A DNA stretch of 54,092 bases from Sphingomonas adhaesiva (GCF_002374855.1 NZ_NWVC01000011.1:1-54092); one strand, 5' to 3'; positions 1-9,637 are shown, counted from the stretch's first letter. Numbers and translations are program-made. Notes: a model not told the origin generated them from the sequence alone.

Positions 1-340
1 GACGTCGCGCCTGCCGCCAGCGGGACGCATAACGCCGCACCGCGTCGTACGAGCCGTCGAACCCCTCGCGTAGCAGCAGGTCGTGGATGCGCGTGAGGCG
101 CAGCTTCTCGCGCCGCGGTCGTGCCTCGTCTTCCTCCAGCAACGCATCCAGTCGCGCCTGAAACGGCCCCAGCTTCGGCAGCGGCTGCACCTCCCGCCGG
201 TAGCCCATGTCCGCCTCCGGCGCCCGGATCGCCTTGCGCACCACCTTGCGCGACAGGTGCAGGTCCCGCGCTATCGCCTTGATGGCCTTCCCCGACGCGT
301 GCTCGCGCCGGATCCTCAACACCGTCTCCAATACCAGCAT
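1..340 (-). CDS. istA: IS21-family transposase IstA, N-terminal part (partial)
   Basis: This is the first ~113 residues of an IS21-type transposase and it runs off the left edge. The opening segment has a helix-turn-helix pattern (RIRREHASGKAIKAIARDL, then LSRKVVRKAIR) that would recognise the element ends. The catalytic DDE domain is not in view. ATG at 340 is taken as the start. An in-frame GTG at 361 would add seven residues and cannot be excluded. The gene begins just inside the terminal repeats, as expected for the family. Confidence 0.7.
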   Translation of the reverse strand, partial: MLVLETVLRIRREHASGKAIKAIARDLHLSRKVVRKAIRAPEADMGYRREVQPLPKLGPFQARLDALLEEDEARPRREKLRLTRIHDLLLREGFDGSYDAVRRYASRWRQARR

Positions 341-456
341 CCCGATCTCGCCGCCTGACACACCGCCAAGCGAACAGCCTAGACCACCGGGATGAGGGGT
401 CCCTTTTCGACGCCGATCACCCCGCTACCGGGGTCCCTTTTCCACGCCGATCCACA
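1..456 (-). mobile_element. IS21-family insertion sequence, one end only
   Basis: The element enters from the left edge and ends near 456, where the outward end on the minus strand begins TGTGGATCGGCGTGG. Two near-identical internal repeats, 396-419 and 430-454, each carry GGGGTCCCTTTT followed by an ACGCCGATC core. Multiple terminal repeats of this kind are usual for IS21-family ends. An istA-like gene reads away from this end. The other end and the istB gene lie outside the window. Confidence 0.75.
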
Positions 457-581
457 CTCCCGGGGCGCTGGATGCCTTTGCTGCCATTGTCGGACCATGG
501 TTCGGGCAGAAAAGCCCGGGCGACGGCGAGAAGCAGGCCACCAGCGACAAATAGGATAGCCCCCGATCGCGGCGAGCCGCC
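457..581 (-). other. Short sequence between IS end and fabI, possible cut gene
   Basis: Directly after the fabI stop codon the same minus frame stays open into the IS end and contains a hydrophobic run (AILFVAGGLLLAVARAFLP) like a membrane helix. There is no convincing start codon. It may be the beginning of a small membrane protein gene cut by the IS21 element, or chance. No function can be given. Confidence 0.25.
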
Positions 582-1355
582 CTAGCCGAGCAGGTGCTGA
601 CCGCCATCGACCGGAATGATCGTGCCGGTGATATGGCGGCCGGCATCGCTCACCAGGAAGGCGGCGAGCCCTCCGACATCCTCGATGGTCACGAGCTGGT
701 GCTGCGGGACCGTCGCCGCGGCCCGTTCGAGCAGCTCGTCGAAGCGGTCGATGCCGCTGGCAGCGCGGGTCGCGATCGGGCCTGGCGAGATCGCATGGGC
801 GCGAATGCCCTTGGGGCCAAGCTCAGCCGCGACATAGCGGGTCGCGCTTTCGAGGGCCGCTTTGACCGGCCCCATCAGGTTGTAGTGCTCGACCACCCGC
901 TCCGACCCGTAGAAGGTGACGCACAGCAGGCAGCCGCCATCCGACATCAGCGGCTCGGCGAGACGCGCCATGCGCAGGAAGCTGTGGCACGAGACGTCCA
1001 TCGCCAGCGCGAGGCCTTCGGCCGAGCTGTCGACGACGCGGCCGTGCAAATCCTCGTTCGGCGCGAAAGCGATCGAATGAAGCAGGAAATCGAGGCCGCC
1101 TTATTCGGACTTCACCCGCTCGAACAGGGCCTCCAGTTCGCCCGGCACCCGGACATCGCACGCGGCGAGCCATTCGACTCCCAGGGTCTCCGCGACGGGC
1201 GCCACGAGCGGCTCGGCCTTTCCGTTGAGATAGGTCGCCGCCAGTCTCGCGCCACAGTCGTGGAAGGCCTGGGCGCAGCCCGCCGCGATGCTCTGCGCGT
1301 TGGCGATGCCGATCACCAGGCCGCGCTTGCCAGTAAGATCGACGAGAGGTTTCAT
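582..1355 (-). pseudogene. fabI: Enoyl-ACP reductase FabI-like gene with in-frame stop
   Basis: Read through one stop codon, this 257-residue frame is an NADH-dependent enoyl-ACP reductase of the atypical short-chain dehydrogenase type, which reduces the enoyl double bond in fatty-acid elongation. The N-terminal part has the FabI nucleotide-binding pattern (GLVIGIANAQSIA). The distal part has the Y-x6-K catalytic pair in HYNLMGPVKAA and the ISPGPI loop. A TAA at 1101-1103 falls where relatives have Trp before GGLDFLLHSIAF. Both sides remain in one frame, so this is a nonsense change, not a frameshift. The start ATG overlaps the ackA stop as ATGA. It is last in the phaC-pta-ackA operon. A sequencing error cannot be excluded. 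Confidence 0.8.
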
Positions 1356-2542
1356 GGTTTCGGCTCCTCACGCAGAAGATCGGCGGTGTGGATGGCGATC
1401 ATCCACTCCTCGTCGGTCGGGATGATGCGCACCGTGACACGGCTGAACGGCGCGCTGATGACCGACGCTCCGCGGAGATTCGCGTCCGTGTCGAGCGCCA
1501 CGCCGAGCCAGCGGAGCCGATCGGCGACGCGGGCGCGGATTTCAGGCGCATTCTCGCCGATCCCGGCGGTAAACACGAAGCTATCGAGCCCCCCGAGCGA
1601 GGATGCGAGGGCGCCAGCCTGGCGCGCGATCTGCCAGACGAAGAGGTCGATCGCTTCCCCAGCGGCGGGCGTTTCGCTGCCGAGAAGCGCGCGCATGTCG
1701 CTCGATGTGCCGGACACGCCCAAAAGGCCGGACTCACTGTAGAGGAGATGCTCGACTTCGCGCGCCGTCATGCCCCTCTGCTGGAGAAGATAGAGCACCG
1801 CGCCCGGGTCGAGCGCTCCGCACCGCGTGCCCATCACCAATCCGTCGAGCGCGGTGAACCCCATCGTCGTGTCGATGCTGCGCCCCCCGTCCATCGCACA
1901 GAGGCTGGCCCCGTTGCCGAGATGCGCGGCGATCGTGCGGCCACCGCCTGTATCGGGATCGATCAAACGCAGCTGCCGCGCGATATATTCGTAGGAGATG
2001 CCGTGAAAGCCGTAGCGCCGCATGCCCTCTTCGCCAAGCGCGCGCGGCAGCGCGAGGCGCGTCGCAACCGGGGGCTGGCCATGATGGAAGCCGGTGTCGA
2101 AGCAGGCGACTTGCAGCAGAGCGGGGCGCAGCCTGGAGACGGCGCGGACCGCGGCGAGATTATGGGGCTGATGCAATGGCGCCAGTGGGCAAAGCGCCTC
2201 GAGTGCGGCGAGGAGTGGCGCGTCGACCCGCGCCGGCGCTGAATAGTCGGCGCCCCCATGAACGATCCGATGTCCTACCGCGATCAGATCCTCGCCGACC
2301 GAAGCTTCGATCTCCCGCAGCAAATCCTTGAGCAGCGTCTCATGCGTGATCGTGACGTCTTTCGTCCAGCGCCGGTCGGCAAGGACATCCCCCTTCGCAT
2401 CGCGCGCGATCAGGTGCGGCTCAAGGCCGATATTCTCGATCTTGCCGCTCGCCAGCAAAGAGGGCTCATCAGTGCCCGGCTCGGCGTAGAGCGCGAACTT
2501 AAGGCTCGACGAACCGGCGTTGAGGCACAGGATTTCAGCCAT
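1352..2542 (-). CDS. ackA: Acetate kinase
   Basis: This 396-residue enzyme of the acetokinase family interconverts acetyl phosphate plus ADP with acetate plus ATP in the cytoplasm. The N-terminal phosphate-binding motif LCLNAGSSSLKF, the central HLGNGASL loop and the C-terminal TAGIGENAPE segment are all present, and the length is normal. ATG at 2542 was chosen because the family motif begins four residues later; a longer upstream frame is not conserved. The start overlaps the end of the phosphotransacetylase gene by 8 bases and the stop overlaps fabI, so translation is probably coupled. With its upstream neighbour it would form an acyl-CoA to acyl-phosphate to acid pathway yielding ATP. Confidence 0.93.
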   Translation of the reverse strand: MAEILCLNAGSSSLKFALYAEPGTDEPSLLASGKIENIGLEPHLIARDAKGDVLADRRWTKDVTITHETLLKDLLREIEASVGEDLIAVGHRIVHGGADYSAPARVDAPLLAALEALCPLAPLHQPHNLAAVRAVSRLRPALLQVACFDTGFHHGQPPVATRLALPRALGEEGMRRYGFHGISYEYIARQLRLIDPDTGGGRTIAAHLGNGASLCAMDGGRSIDTTMGFTALDGLVMGTRCGALDPGAVLYLLQQRGMTAREVEHLLYSESGLLGVSGTSSDMRALLGSETPAAGEAIDLFVWQIARQAGALASSLGGLDSFVFTAGIGENAPEIRARVADRLRWLGVALDTDANLRGASVISAPFSRVTVRIIPTDEEWMIAIHTADLLREEPKP

Positions 2543-3962
2543 CGCGGCGCTGTCCCGCAACGCCGGGAGACGCCTTGGTTGCAGCCCGCGCCAGCAGCAC
2601 CGCGAGCGCGCAGGAGGCGAGGCGCGTGCGCACGCTGTCTGCCCGGCTGGTGAGGATGATCGGAACGCGCCCGCCGAGCACCACGCCTGCGGCATCGGCG
2701 CCGCCCAGGAAGGTCAGCTGCTTTGCGAGCATGTTGCCGGCCTCCAGATTGGGCACCAGCAGGATGTCCGCCCGGCCGGCGACCGGCGAGACGATACTTT
2801 TGTCGCGCACGGCCGCCTCGCTGATCGCATTATCGAGGGCGAGCGGTCCATCGAGCAGCGCGCCTTCGATCTGGCCCCGGTCCGCCATCTTGCAGAGCGC
2901 CGCGGCATCCAATGTGGTGCGCATCCTTGGATTGACCGTCTCGACGGCGGCGAGGATCGCGACCCTGGGTTGTTCGATCCCGATCACATGGGCAAGGTCG
3001 ATCGCGTTGCGCGCGATGTCGGCCTTGTCCTCAAGCGTCGGCTCGATGTTAATCGCGGCGTCGGTGATGATGAGCGGGCGCGGATAGCCGGGCACATCCA
3101 TCACATAGGCGTGGCTGATCCTGCGTTCGGTCCGAAGGCCCATGTCGGACGATACGACCGCGCCCATGAGCTCGTCGGTATGAAGCGAACCCTTCATCAG
3201 CAGCGCGGCTTCGCCGGCCCGTACGCGCGCGACGGCTTCGGCGGCGGCGGCGTGGCTGTGCGGGACCCCGATCACCCGGAAGGCGGCAATATCGACACCG
3301 GCGTCCTTCGCCGCATTCGTCATACGCGCCGCAGGTCCGATGAGAATTGGAACGACGATGCCGGCGTCGGCGGCCTCAGCCACCGCGCGCATGGCGTCGG
3401 CGCTGCACGGATGGACCACGGCCGTGACGCACGCGGATCCGTCCTTGGCGCGCTCCATCAACTGGCGGAAGCGGTCGTGGCTGGCGATCCGCACGTCGGG
3501 AAGCGGCATGCGGGGCCGGCTGACTTTCTCGGTGGGCGCCTTGACCTCGGCCTGGCCGCTGATGACGGTCTCGCCCTTTTGGTTCACGCAGGCGCAGTCG
3601 AGAACGATGACATGATGCTCGGCGCGCTTCTGCGCGACGGTGACGCAGGCCGTGATGGTGTCGCCGACGCCCACCGGGCGGGTGAAGCGAAGCGATTGGC
3701 CGAGATAGATCGCACCGGGCCCTGGCAGCTCGGTTCCCAGGATCGCCGAGATGAGCCCCGCGCCCCACATGCCATGAGCGATGACCCTGTGGAACATGTC
3801 CGTTTCGGCATAGACAGGGTCGAGATGCGCCGGATTCACGTCGCCTGACACCGCCGCGAAGAGCTGGATGTCGTCGGCGGTCAGCGTGCGGGTGAGGCTG
3901 GCCGTGTCGCCGACGGCGATCTCGTCGAACGTGCGGTTCTCGATGAGGTTGGCGGTGGCCAT
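2535..3962 (-). CDS. pta: MaoC-phosphate acetyl/butyryltransferase fusion
   Basis: This is a 475-residue two-domain protein. Residues ~1-145 resemble a MaoC-type hot-dog hydratase domain (FDEIAVGDTASLTR; FAAVSGDVNPAHLDPVYA; HGMWGAGLISAILG). Residues ~155-460 match the phosphate acetyl/butyryltransferase fold, with TDAAINIEPTLEDKADIARN and the C-terminal DILLVPNLEAGNMLAKQL segment. The transferase half should exchange CoA for phosphate on short acyl-CoA. The MaoC half may act on 3-hydroxyacyl or enoyl-CoA, matching the adjacent PHA synthase. It starts 3 bases after the phaC stop and overlaps ackA. The exact acyl chain preferred cannot be read from sequence. Confidence 0.88.
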   Translation of the reverse strand: MATANLIENRTFDEIAVGDTASLTRTLTADDIQLFAAVSGDVNPAHLDPVYAETDMFHRVIAHGMWGAGLISAILGTELPGPGAIYLGQSLRFTRPVGVGDTITACVTVAQKRAEHHVIVLDCACVNQKGETVISGQAEVKAPTEKVSRPRMPLPDVRIASHDRFRQLMERAKDGSACVTAVVHPCSADAMRAVAEAADAGIVVPILIGPAARMTNAAKDAGVDIAAFRVIGVPHSHAAAAEAVARVRAGEAALLMKGSLHTDELMGAVVSSDMGLRTERRISHAYVMDVPGYPRPLIITDAAINIEPTLEDKADIARNAIDLAHVIGIEQPRVAILAAVETVNPRMRTTLDAAALCKMADRGQIEGALLDGPLALDNAISEAAVRDKSIVSPVAGRADILLVPNLEAGNMLAKQLTFLGGADAAGVVLGGRVPIILTSRADSVRTRLASCALAVLLARAATKASPGVAGQRRDG

Positions 3963-3965
3963 GGC

Positions 3966-5717
3966 TCAGCGCTCCAGCACGTAGCGCCCGGGGGCATCAC
4001 CGAGCGGCGGATAGTTCCGTTCGGGCGCGCCCATCGACGGTGGGGCGGCCGCCTTGCCCGAGTGCGATCCAAGCCATGAACTCCATTCCGGCCACCACGA
4101 CCCTTCGCGCAGCTCGGCCCGCTCCAGCCAGGTATCGGGACCTGGCGCCGGGCCATCCTGCATCCGTGTCGCGACGCGAAAGTGGCGATGAGGATGCCCG
4201 GGCTCGGAGACGATCCCGGCATTGTGGCCACCGCTCGTCAGCACGAAGCGGATCTCCGCGCCCGTCAGCATGTGGAGCTTGTGGGTCGAGCGCCACGGCG
4301 CGACGTGGTCGGTTTCCGTGCCCACCATGAAGATCGGCATGCGCAGCCCCGAGAGCGAGACCGGGTGGCCGCCGGCCTCGTAGCGCCCTTCGGCCAAGTC
4401 ATTGTCGAGGAACAAGCGCCGCAGATATTGCGCGTGCATGGCATAGGGCATGCGGGTGCCGTCGGCATTCCATGCAATGAGGTCGGTCATCGGCTCGCGC
4501 TCGCCCATGAGATAAGTCGAGAGGATGCGCGACCAGACCAGATCGTTGGATCGCAGCATCTGGAAGGCGCCGCCCATCTGACTGCTGTCGAGAAAGCCGC
4601 GCGCCCACATCATCGCATCGATCAGGTTGATTTCCGCCTCGTCGATGAACAGGCCAAGTTCGCCCGGCTCGCTAAACTCGGTCTGGGCGGCGAACAGCGT
4701 GACGCTCGCCAGACGCTTATCTTCATCGCGCGCCATCGCGGCCGCGGTGATGGCGAGCAGCGTGCCGCCGATACAATAGCCGGCCGCGTGGATCTTCTCG
4801 GTGCCGGTAATCGCCTGGATGACATCCACGGCGGCCATCGGCCCAAGCAGGCGATAATCCTCCATGTCGAGATCGCGGTCGGCGCTGTCGGGATTGTGCC
4901 AGGAGATGCAGAACACGGTGTAGCCCTGCCCTACCAGCCAGCGGATGAGCGAATTTTCCGGGGAGAGGTCGAGGATGTAATATTTCATGATCCATGCCGG
5001 CACGATCAGTATCGGCTCCGGACGCACCGTCTCGGTTGCGGGCGCATATTGGATCAGTTCCATGACCCTGTTGCGAAACACGACCTTGCCAGCCGTGGCT
5101 GCGACCTTCTCGCCGACCCGATAGGCCTCCGTGCCCGCTGCGGGCTCCCCGCGTACCAGGCGTTCCAGGTCGTCGCAAAAAAATCGCGCACCCTCGACAA
5201 GGCATTGTCCTCCGGTTTCGAGGATGCGCTGCTGGAGCACGGGGTTGGTCGGGATGAAATTGGTCGGGGACACCATGTCGAGCATCTGGCGGGTCGCGAA
5301 CTCGACGATCGCTTCGTGGTGCCCGGTGACGCCGCTCACGCCGGTCGTCGCGGCATGCCACCATTGCTGCTGGAGCAGGAAGGCCTGCTCGATCAGGTCG
5401 AACGGATGGCGCTTCCAGGCTGCGTCGGCGAAGCGCCGATCCTGGGGCAGCGGATCGATCGCCGGCTCGGGATCGCTGCCGGATGCGCTGCGCATGGCAT
5501 AGTCGGCGAGCCGCATCAGCTTGCGCCCGCCCTTGGCGGCGAGCTGCAGCTGCCTGCCTGGCGAGCAGAGAATGTGCGTCCACCAGTCGGAAAAAGACTG
5601 CGCCAAAGTGGCGGGCGACTGGCCTGAAGTCAGCTGCGCGATGGCGGCGAAGCTCGACCGATCCAGCGTCGTGGCCAGACCGTCCAACGGGTCAGGGATA
5701 TTGCTTCGACTCTGCAC
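3966..5717 (-). CDS. phaC: Class I poly(3-hydroxyalkanoate) synthase
   Basis: This 583-residue polymerase joins 3-hydroxyacyl-CoA units into PHA at the granule surface. The lipase-like box GYCIGG carries the nucleophile Cys315, and the length is typical of class I enzymes. Other family segments are WIMKYYILDL, FCISWHNPD and the C-terminal GGHNAGIV around the catalytic His. GTG at 5717 is chosen because AGGAG lies just upstream and the family N-terminus follows; an ATG farther upstream would add 39 unconserved residues. It is first in a tightly packed operon with pta, ackA and fabI, suggesting a carbon and redox overflow unit. No phasin, phaA or phaB is visible here. Confidence 0.92.
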   Translation of the reverse strand: MQSRSNIPDPLDGLATTLDRSSFAAIAQLTSGQSPATLAQSFSDWWTHILCSPGRQLQLAAKGGRKLMRLADYAMRSASGSDPEPAIDPLPQDRRFADAAWKRHPFDLIEQAFLLQQQWWHAATTGVSGVTGHHEAIVEFATRQMLDMVSPTNFIPTNPVLQQRILETGGQCLVEGARFFCDDLERLVRGEPAAGTEAYRVGEKVAATAGKVVFRNRVMELIQYAPATETVRPEPILIVPAWIMKYYILDLSPENSLIRWLVGQGYTVFCISWHNPDSADRDLDMEDYRLLGPMAAVDVIQAITGTEKIHAAGYCIGGTLLAITAAAMARDEDKRLASVTLFAAQTEFSEPGELGLFIDEAEINLIDAMMWARGFLDSSQMGGAFQMLRSNDLVWSRILSTYLMGEREPMTDLIAWNADGTRMPYAMHAQYLRRLFLDNDLAEGRYEAGGHPVSLSGLRMPIFMVGTETDHVAPWRSTHKLHMLTGAEIRFVLTSGGHNAGIVSEPGHPHRHFRVATRMQDGPAPGPDTWLERAELREGSWWPEWSSWLGSHSGKAAAPPSMGAPERNYPPLGDAPGRYVLER

Positions 5718-5772
5718 ATTTTCGCTCCTGCTGCGGTGCAACAAGCCCTGAAGCGCAGGAAGCCTCTGCGCA

Positions 5773-5790
5773 CTCCGTAGTCCTACGGAG
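5773..5790. promoter_or_regulatory. Perfect inverted repeat upstream of phaC
   Basis: CTCCGTAG and CTACGGAG form perfect 8-base arms around two bases, about 56 bases before the phaC start. This is a likely operator for a dimeric regulator of the PHA/acetate operon. The symmetry resembles sites of NarL/FixJ-type response regulators, but no such regulator is in the window and that assignment is speculative. Confidence 0.5.
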
Positions 5791-5875
5791 GGATTGCCTC
5801 GCATATGCCAGCCCCAGAAGTCAGAGCTCAGCACGACATTGCTGTATGAAAAGCGGCCAAATACGATCAGGAGGC

Positions 5876-6097
5876 TCAGTGCGGTCGCACGGGCGAGCCA
5901 GCTATCCCGCCGAACCAGTCCCGCAATACCGGCGAAAGGGTCTGCGGGTTGCCGCCGATATGGCGAAGATCCTCCGCCAGCAGTGGCGGGCGGACTGCGA
6001 GGAAATATATCGCGAGGCCCGTCGTGAGAATGCCAAGTGCGATCAGCACCCCGGCCGCCAGAGCGGGTCTGGTCCGAGAGGCGGCCGGCGCTAACAT
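5876..6097 (-). CDS. Small membrane protein coupled to cueR
   Basis: This is a 73-residue protein with one clear transmembrane helix (ALAAGVLIALGILTTGLAIYFLAV), a short basic N-terminus and a ~35-residue tail holding the Trp-containing segment VLRDWFGGIAG. I do not recognise the family. Its ATG lies inside the last codons of cueR (ATGTTAG), so the two are probably co-translated and the protein belongs to the copper operon. It has no Cys and no Met-rich motif, so direct copper binding is not indicated. A role in anchoring or assembly near the membrane is only a guess. Confidence 0.65.
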   Translation of the reverse strand: MLAPAASRTRPALAAGVLIALGILTTGLAIYFLAVRPPLLAEDLRHIGGNPQTLSPVLRDWFGGIAGSPVRPH

Positions 6098-6489
6098 TTT
6101 CTGTCGAGACTCAGTTCGGCGATGATGGGACAATCTGGCCGCTCGTCGCCATGACAGCGCTCGGCGAGATCGACGAGGGTCTCGCGCAGGGTCGTCAGCG
6201 CTTCGGCCTTGCGCTGCAATTCCTCCGCCCGCGCCAACGCGACCCGCTTTACATCGGCGCTGCTGCGGCCCGTGTCGGCCCACAGGCCGAGCAGGGTCCG
6301 GATCTCCTCGATCGGAAAACCGAGATCGCGGGCATTGGCGATGAACCGCAGGCGATGGAGGTCACTCTCGCCATAGTCGCGATAACCCGCTCCCCGGCGC
6401 GGCGGCGCCGGGATGAGGCCGATCTTCTCATAATGGCGGATCATCCGCTCCGAGACCCCGCTTTGCTTCGACGCCTCCCCGATGTTCAC
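6091..6489 (-). CDS. cueR: CueR-type copper-responsive MerR regulator
   Basis: This 132-residue MerR-family activator has an N-terminal winged helix ([23 protein letters not shown]), the dimerisation helix, and a C-terminal metal loop with Cys-x7-Cys (CHGDERPDC). That spacing is typical of the Cu(I)-sensing CueR group. GTG at 6489 is the start and overlaps the copA stop as GTGA, so both genes share a transcript. The likely target is the promoter before copA, which has the 19-base spacer such activators correct by DNA distortion. The regulator thus lies downstream of the gene it controls and would autoregulate. Confidence 0.9.
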   Translation of the reverse strand: MNIGEASKQSGVSERMIRHYEKIGLIPAPPRRGAGYRDYGESDLHRLRFIANARDLGFPIEEIRTLLGLWADTGRSSADVKRVALARAEELQRKAEALTTLRETLVDLAERCHGDERPDCPIIAELSLDRKC

Positions 6490-8843
6490 AGCGCTTTCCG
6501 GTTGAGGCGCAGCGCGTTGGTGACCACGCTGACCGAGGAGAGCGCCATGGCGGCGGCCGCGATGATCGGCGAGAGCAGGATGCCGAACAGCGGATAGAGC
6601 GCGCCCGCCGCCACCGGCACCCCGGCGACATTGTAGATGAAGGCGAAGACCAGGTTCTGGCGGATGTTGGACATGGTCGCCTGGCTCAGCCGCCGTGCCC
6701 GCACGATGCCCATGAGATCGCCCTTGAGCAGCGTCACGCCCGCGCTCTCGATCGCGACGTCGGTGCCCGAGCCCATGGCAATACCGACGTCGGCGGCAGC
6801 CAGTGCGGGGGCGTCGTTGACCCCGTCGCCGGCCATCGCCACCACGCGCCCCTCGCTTTTCAACCGCGCGACGACGGCACTCTTCTGGTCGGGCAGTACC
6901 TCGGCTTCGACATCGTCAATGCCGAGCCGCCTTGCCACCGCCTCTGCTGTGGTGCGGTTGTCGCCGGTCAACATCACCACGCGAATGCCTTCGGCCTTGA
7001 GTGCGGCCAGGGCCTCCGGCGTCGTCTGCTTCACGGGATCGGCGATTGCAAAGGCGCCGCCGACGGTGCCGTCGACGCCGATGAAGATCGCGGTGGCGCC
7101 ATCCCGGCGCAGGGCGTCGGCCTGCTCCGCCAGCGCGTCGGTTGCTATGCCCTCTTCCGAGAGGAACCGCGCATTACCGAGCACGATCCGGCGGCCGTCG
7201 ACGGTGCCGAGCGCGCCGCGTCCGGTGGGGGAATCGAAGTCGGTGACGTCGCTCGTGGGGATGCCGCGATCCTTGGCGGCCTCGACGATCGCCAGCGCGA
7301 GCGGATGCTCGGAGGCCCGCTCGACCGAGGCGGCAAGCCGCAGCAGTTCGGCTTCGTCGAAGCCGGGCGCCGGCACGATCTGGGTGACGGCAGGCCGGCC
7401 TTCGGTCAGCGTGCCGGTCTTGTCGACGACGAGCGTGTCGACTTTTTCCATATGCTCGAGCGCTTCGGCATTCTTGATGAGGACGCCGAGCCCGGCGCCG
7501 CGGCCAACCCCGACCATGATCGACATCGGCGTGGCGAGACCCAGTGCGCAGGGACAGGCGATGATCAGCACGGCGACCGCCGCAACCAGCCCGTAGGCGA
7601 AGCGCGGCTCGGGGCCCCAGATGCCCCAGGCGATGAACGCGACCACCGCGACCGCGATGACCACGGGCACGAACCAGCCCGACACCTGATCGGCCATGCG
7701 CTGGATCGGCGCGCGCGAGCGCTGCGCCTCGGCGACCATCTGGACGATGCGCGCCAGCATGGTGTCCCGGCCAACCTTGTCGGCGACGATAACGAGCGCG
7801 CCGGTCTGGTTGAGCGTGCCGCCGATCACCGTGTCGGCCTTGGCCTTGGTGACGGGCATGGACTCACCGGTGACCATCGACTCGTCGAGCGAGGAACGGC
7901 CGTCCTCGACCACGCCATCGACCGGCACCTTCTCGCCGGGACGCACACGCAGGCGGTCGCCGACCGCAACGAGATCGAGGCTGATTTCCTCTTCACTGCC
8001 ATCGGAACCGATCCGGCGCGCGGTCTTTGGCGCAAGGTTAAGCAGCGCCTTGATCGCGCCCGAGGTCCGCTCGCGCGCGCGCAGTTCGAGCATCTGGCCG
8101 AGCAGCACGAGGACAGTGATCACCGCGGCCGCCTCGAAATAGACGGCAACCATGCCGTCCTCTCCGCGGAAGGCGGGCGGGAACAGCTGGGGCGCGAGCG
8201 TCGCGACGACGCTGTAGATCCAGGCGACCCCGGTCCCCATCGCGATCAGGGTGAACATGTTGAGGTTGCGGGTCTTGAGCGAGGCCCAGCCACGCTCGAA
8301 GAAGGGCCAGCCCGCCCAGAGCACGACGGGTGTCGCCAGCACGAACTGGATCCATACCGAGATCGACATCGGCACGAGGCGATGGATCGCGGGAAAGAGA
8401 TGCGCGCCCATCTCGAGGATCAGCACCGGGAGGGCCAGCATCAGGCCGACCCGGAAGCGCCGTGTGAAATCGACCAGCTCATGGCTGGGGCCGCTGTCGG
8501 CAGTCACGGTCGCGGGCTCGAGCGCCATGCCGCAGATCGGACAGGATCCGGGATGGTCCTGCCGGATCTCTGGATGCATCGGGCAGGTCCAGATCGTGCC
8601 TTCGGGCGCCGCGACCGGCGGCGCTGGCGGGCCGAGATAGCGCTCGGGATCGGCGATGAATTTGGTCCGGCAGCCCGCGCTACAGAAATGATAGCGTTCA
8701 CCGCCATGCTCGGCTTGATGCGCCGTGGTCGCCGGGTCGACGGTCATGCCGCAGACCGGGTCCTTGACGCCGGTCGCCGCTTTCGCGGCGCTGTGGCCGC
8801 CGCAGCAACCGCCGCCATGCGCCGCTCCATGTGTCTCGTTCAT
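6486..8843 (-). CDS. copA: Copper-exporting P1B-type ATPase
   Basis: This 785-residue inner-membrane pump exports Cu(I) using ATP. In place of the common CxxC ferredoxin-like domain the N-terminus has a His/Cys-rich stretch ([13 protein letters not shown]), a YHS-like domain ([10 protein letters not shown]) and a metal-binding segment (WTCPMHPEI...[10 protein letters not shown]). Then come the membrane domain with the CPC motif ([10 protein letters not shown]), the phosphorylation site DKTGTLTEG and the hinge [13 protein letters not shown] at 8843 has a GGAG element before it and begins the conserved metal-binding region. It is the first gene after a CueR-type promoter and is followed by cueR. 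Cu(I) is the most likely substrate; Ag(I) may also be carried. Confidence 0.93.
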   Translation of the reverse strand: MNETHGAAHGGGCCGGHSAAKAATGVKDPVCGMTVDPATTAHQAEHGGERYHFCSAGCRTKFIADPERYLGPPAPPVAAPEGTIWTCPMHPEIRQDHPGSCPICGMALEPATVTADSGPSHELVDFTRRFRVGLMLALPVLILEMGAHLFPAIHRLVPMSISVWIQFVLATPVVLWAGWPFFERGWASLKTRNLNMFTLIAMGTGVAWIYSVVATLAPQLFPPAFRGEDGMVAVYFEAAAVITVLVLLGQMLELRARERTSGAIKALLNLAPKTARRIGSDGSEEEISLDLVAVGDRLRVRPGEKVPVDGVVEDGRSSLDESMVTGESMPVTKAKADTVIGGTLNQTGALVIVADKVGRDTMLARIVQMVAEAQRSRAPIQRMADQVSGWFVPVVIAVAVVAFIAWGIWGPEPRFAYGLVAAVAVLIIACPCALGLATPMSIMVGVGRGAGLGVLIKNAEALEHMEKVDTLVVDKTGTLTEGRPAVTQIVPAPGFDEAELLRLAASVERASEHPLALAIVEAAKDRGIPTSDVTDFDSPTGRGALGTVDGRRIVLGNARFLSEEGIATDALAEQADALRRDGATAIFIGVDGTVGGAFAIADPVKQTTPEALAALKAEGIRVVMLTGDNRTTAEAVARRLGIDDVEAEVLPDQKSAVVARLKSEGRVVAMAGDGVNDAPALAAADVGIAMGSGTDVAIESAGVTLLKGDLMGIVRARRLSQATMSNIRQNLVFAFIYNVAGVPVAAGALYPLFGILLSPIIAAAAMALSSVSVVTNALRLNRKAL

Positions 8844-8868
8844 CGCCTTGCTCCTTTCGACGCCTGAC

Positions 8869-8899
8869 GATCTAGGGTCTGACACCGTGTCAGGGTCAA
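8869..8899 (-). promoter_or_regulatory. CueR/MerR-type promoter of copA-cueR
   Basis: On the minus strand TTGACC (8894-8899) and TAGATC (8869-8874) are separated by 19 bases. The spacer contains the perfect dyad CTGACAC/GTGTCAG (8879-8893). A long spacer with a central dyad is the hallmark of MerR-family activated promoters, and a CueR-type gene is in the same operon. Confidence 0.85.
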
Positions 8900-8950
8900 T
8901 ACGTAATCGCCTAAGCGGACAAATCGGCGGGCCCGTTCGCCTGGCCGCCA

Positions 8951-9637
8951 TCAGCCAAGGTCATTGGCAACCGTAAGGCCGTGGTCCTGCGCCGGTCGAT
9001 GCGCCGTAAACAAGTCGATCGCGCCGGTGATGGTCAAAAGCCGAAACGTCTCGGCCACATGCCTGAAGCCGGCCGCCGCGATCAGGCCGGGGAGCACGCC
9101 GTCGGCATTGGGCCGGGTATCATCGATGCCATCGAGCCGCTGCACGGTCAGGCGGAAGGCAAGCCGCATGAAACCCTGCTGGCGGCCATAATCGGCGATC
9201 ACCAGGCGCCCACCCGGGCGCAGCATGGCGAACATGGCGCGCAGGATGGCGCGCAGGGTTGCCGCCTTCTCCCTGACCGGCATCTGATGCAGCACGAGAC
9301 TCGACACGACAGCGTCGGCGGTACCCGGGGCCACGTCCCTGGCAAATCCCTGACGCCAGTCGATATCGGCCCGCCGCACAGCGGCCTTGTGCCGCGCGAT
9401 GTCGAGCGCCTCGGCATCGGGATCGAGACCGATCACCTGCGTCCTGGGCTCGGCTTGCTTGAGCATCAGCGCGAAGCTGCCGGTGCCACAGCCGACGTCG
9501 ACGACCGTCTCACCGGCTTTGGGCGCCAGGGCGGCGAGCATGGCGGCACGCCACCGCTTCTCCCGCGTCCACAGGCGGATCGCGCGATCATAGTCTTTCG
9601 TCGATCCGGTCCCGAGCGGCGGGGTGTAGGATTGCAT
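8951..9637 (-). CDS. SAM-dependent class I methyltransferase
   Basis: This 228-residue protein has a Rossmann-type methyltransferase fold. Motif I is [15 protein letters not shown], followed by an acidic residue in [14 protein letters not shown], motif IV region [14 protein letters not shown], and the post-motif [12 protein letters not shown]. It resembles the broad ubiE/methyltransferase-11 group. The substrate cannot be read from sequence. It lies between the copper ATPase and copDC and is transcribed the same way. Methyltransferases of this group recur in metal-resistance clusters, but a role in copper handling is unproven. Confidence 0.8.
   Translation of the reverse strand: MQSYTPPLGTGSTKDYDRAIRLWTREKRWRAAMLAALAPKAGETVVDVGCGTGSFALMLKQAEPRTQVIGLDPDAEALDIARHKAAVRRADIDWRQGFARDVAPGTADAVVSSLVLHQMPVREKAATLRAILRAMFAMLRPGGRLVIADYGRQQGFMRLAFRLTVQRLDGIDDTRPNADGVLPGLIAAAGFRHVAETFRLLTITGAIDLFTAHRPAQDHGLTVANDLG

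Noticed and set aside
594..1742. Long plus-strand ORF opposite fabI and ackA
   Set aside because: It is a shadow of conserved minus-strand genes in GC-rich DNA; its translation is rich in Arg and His with no family motif.
7305..8867. 520-codon ORF opposite the copper ATPase
   Set aside because: The minus strand encodes all P-type ATPase motifs; the antisense translation is low-complexity His/Asp/Arg-rich.
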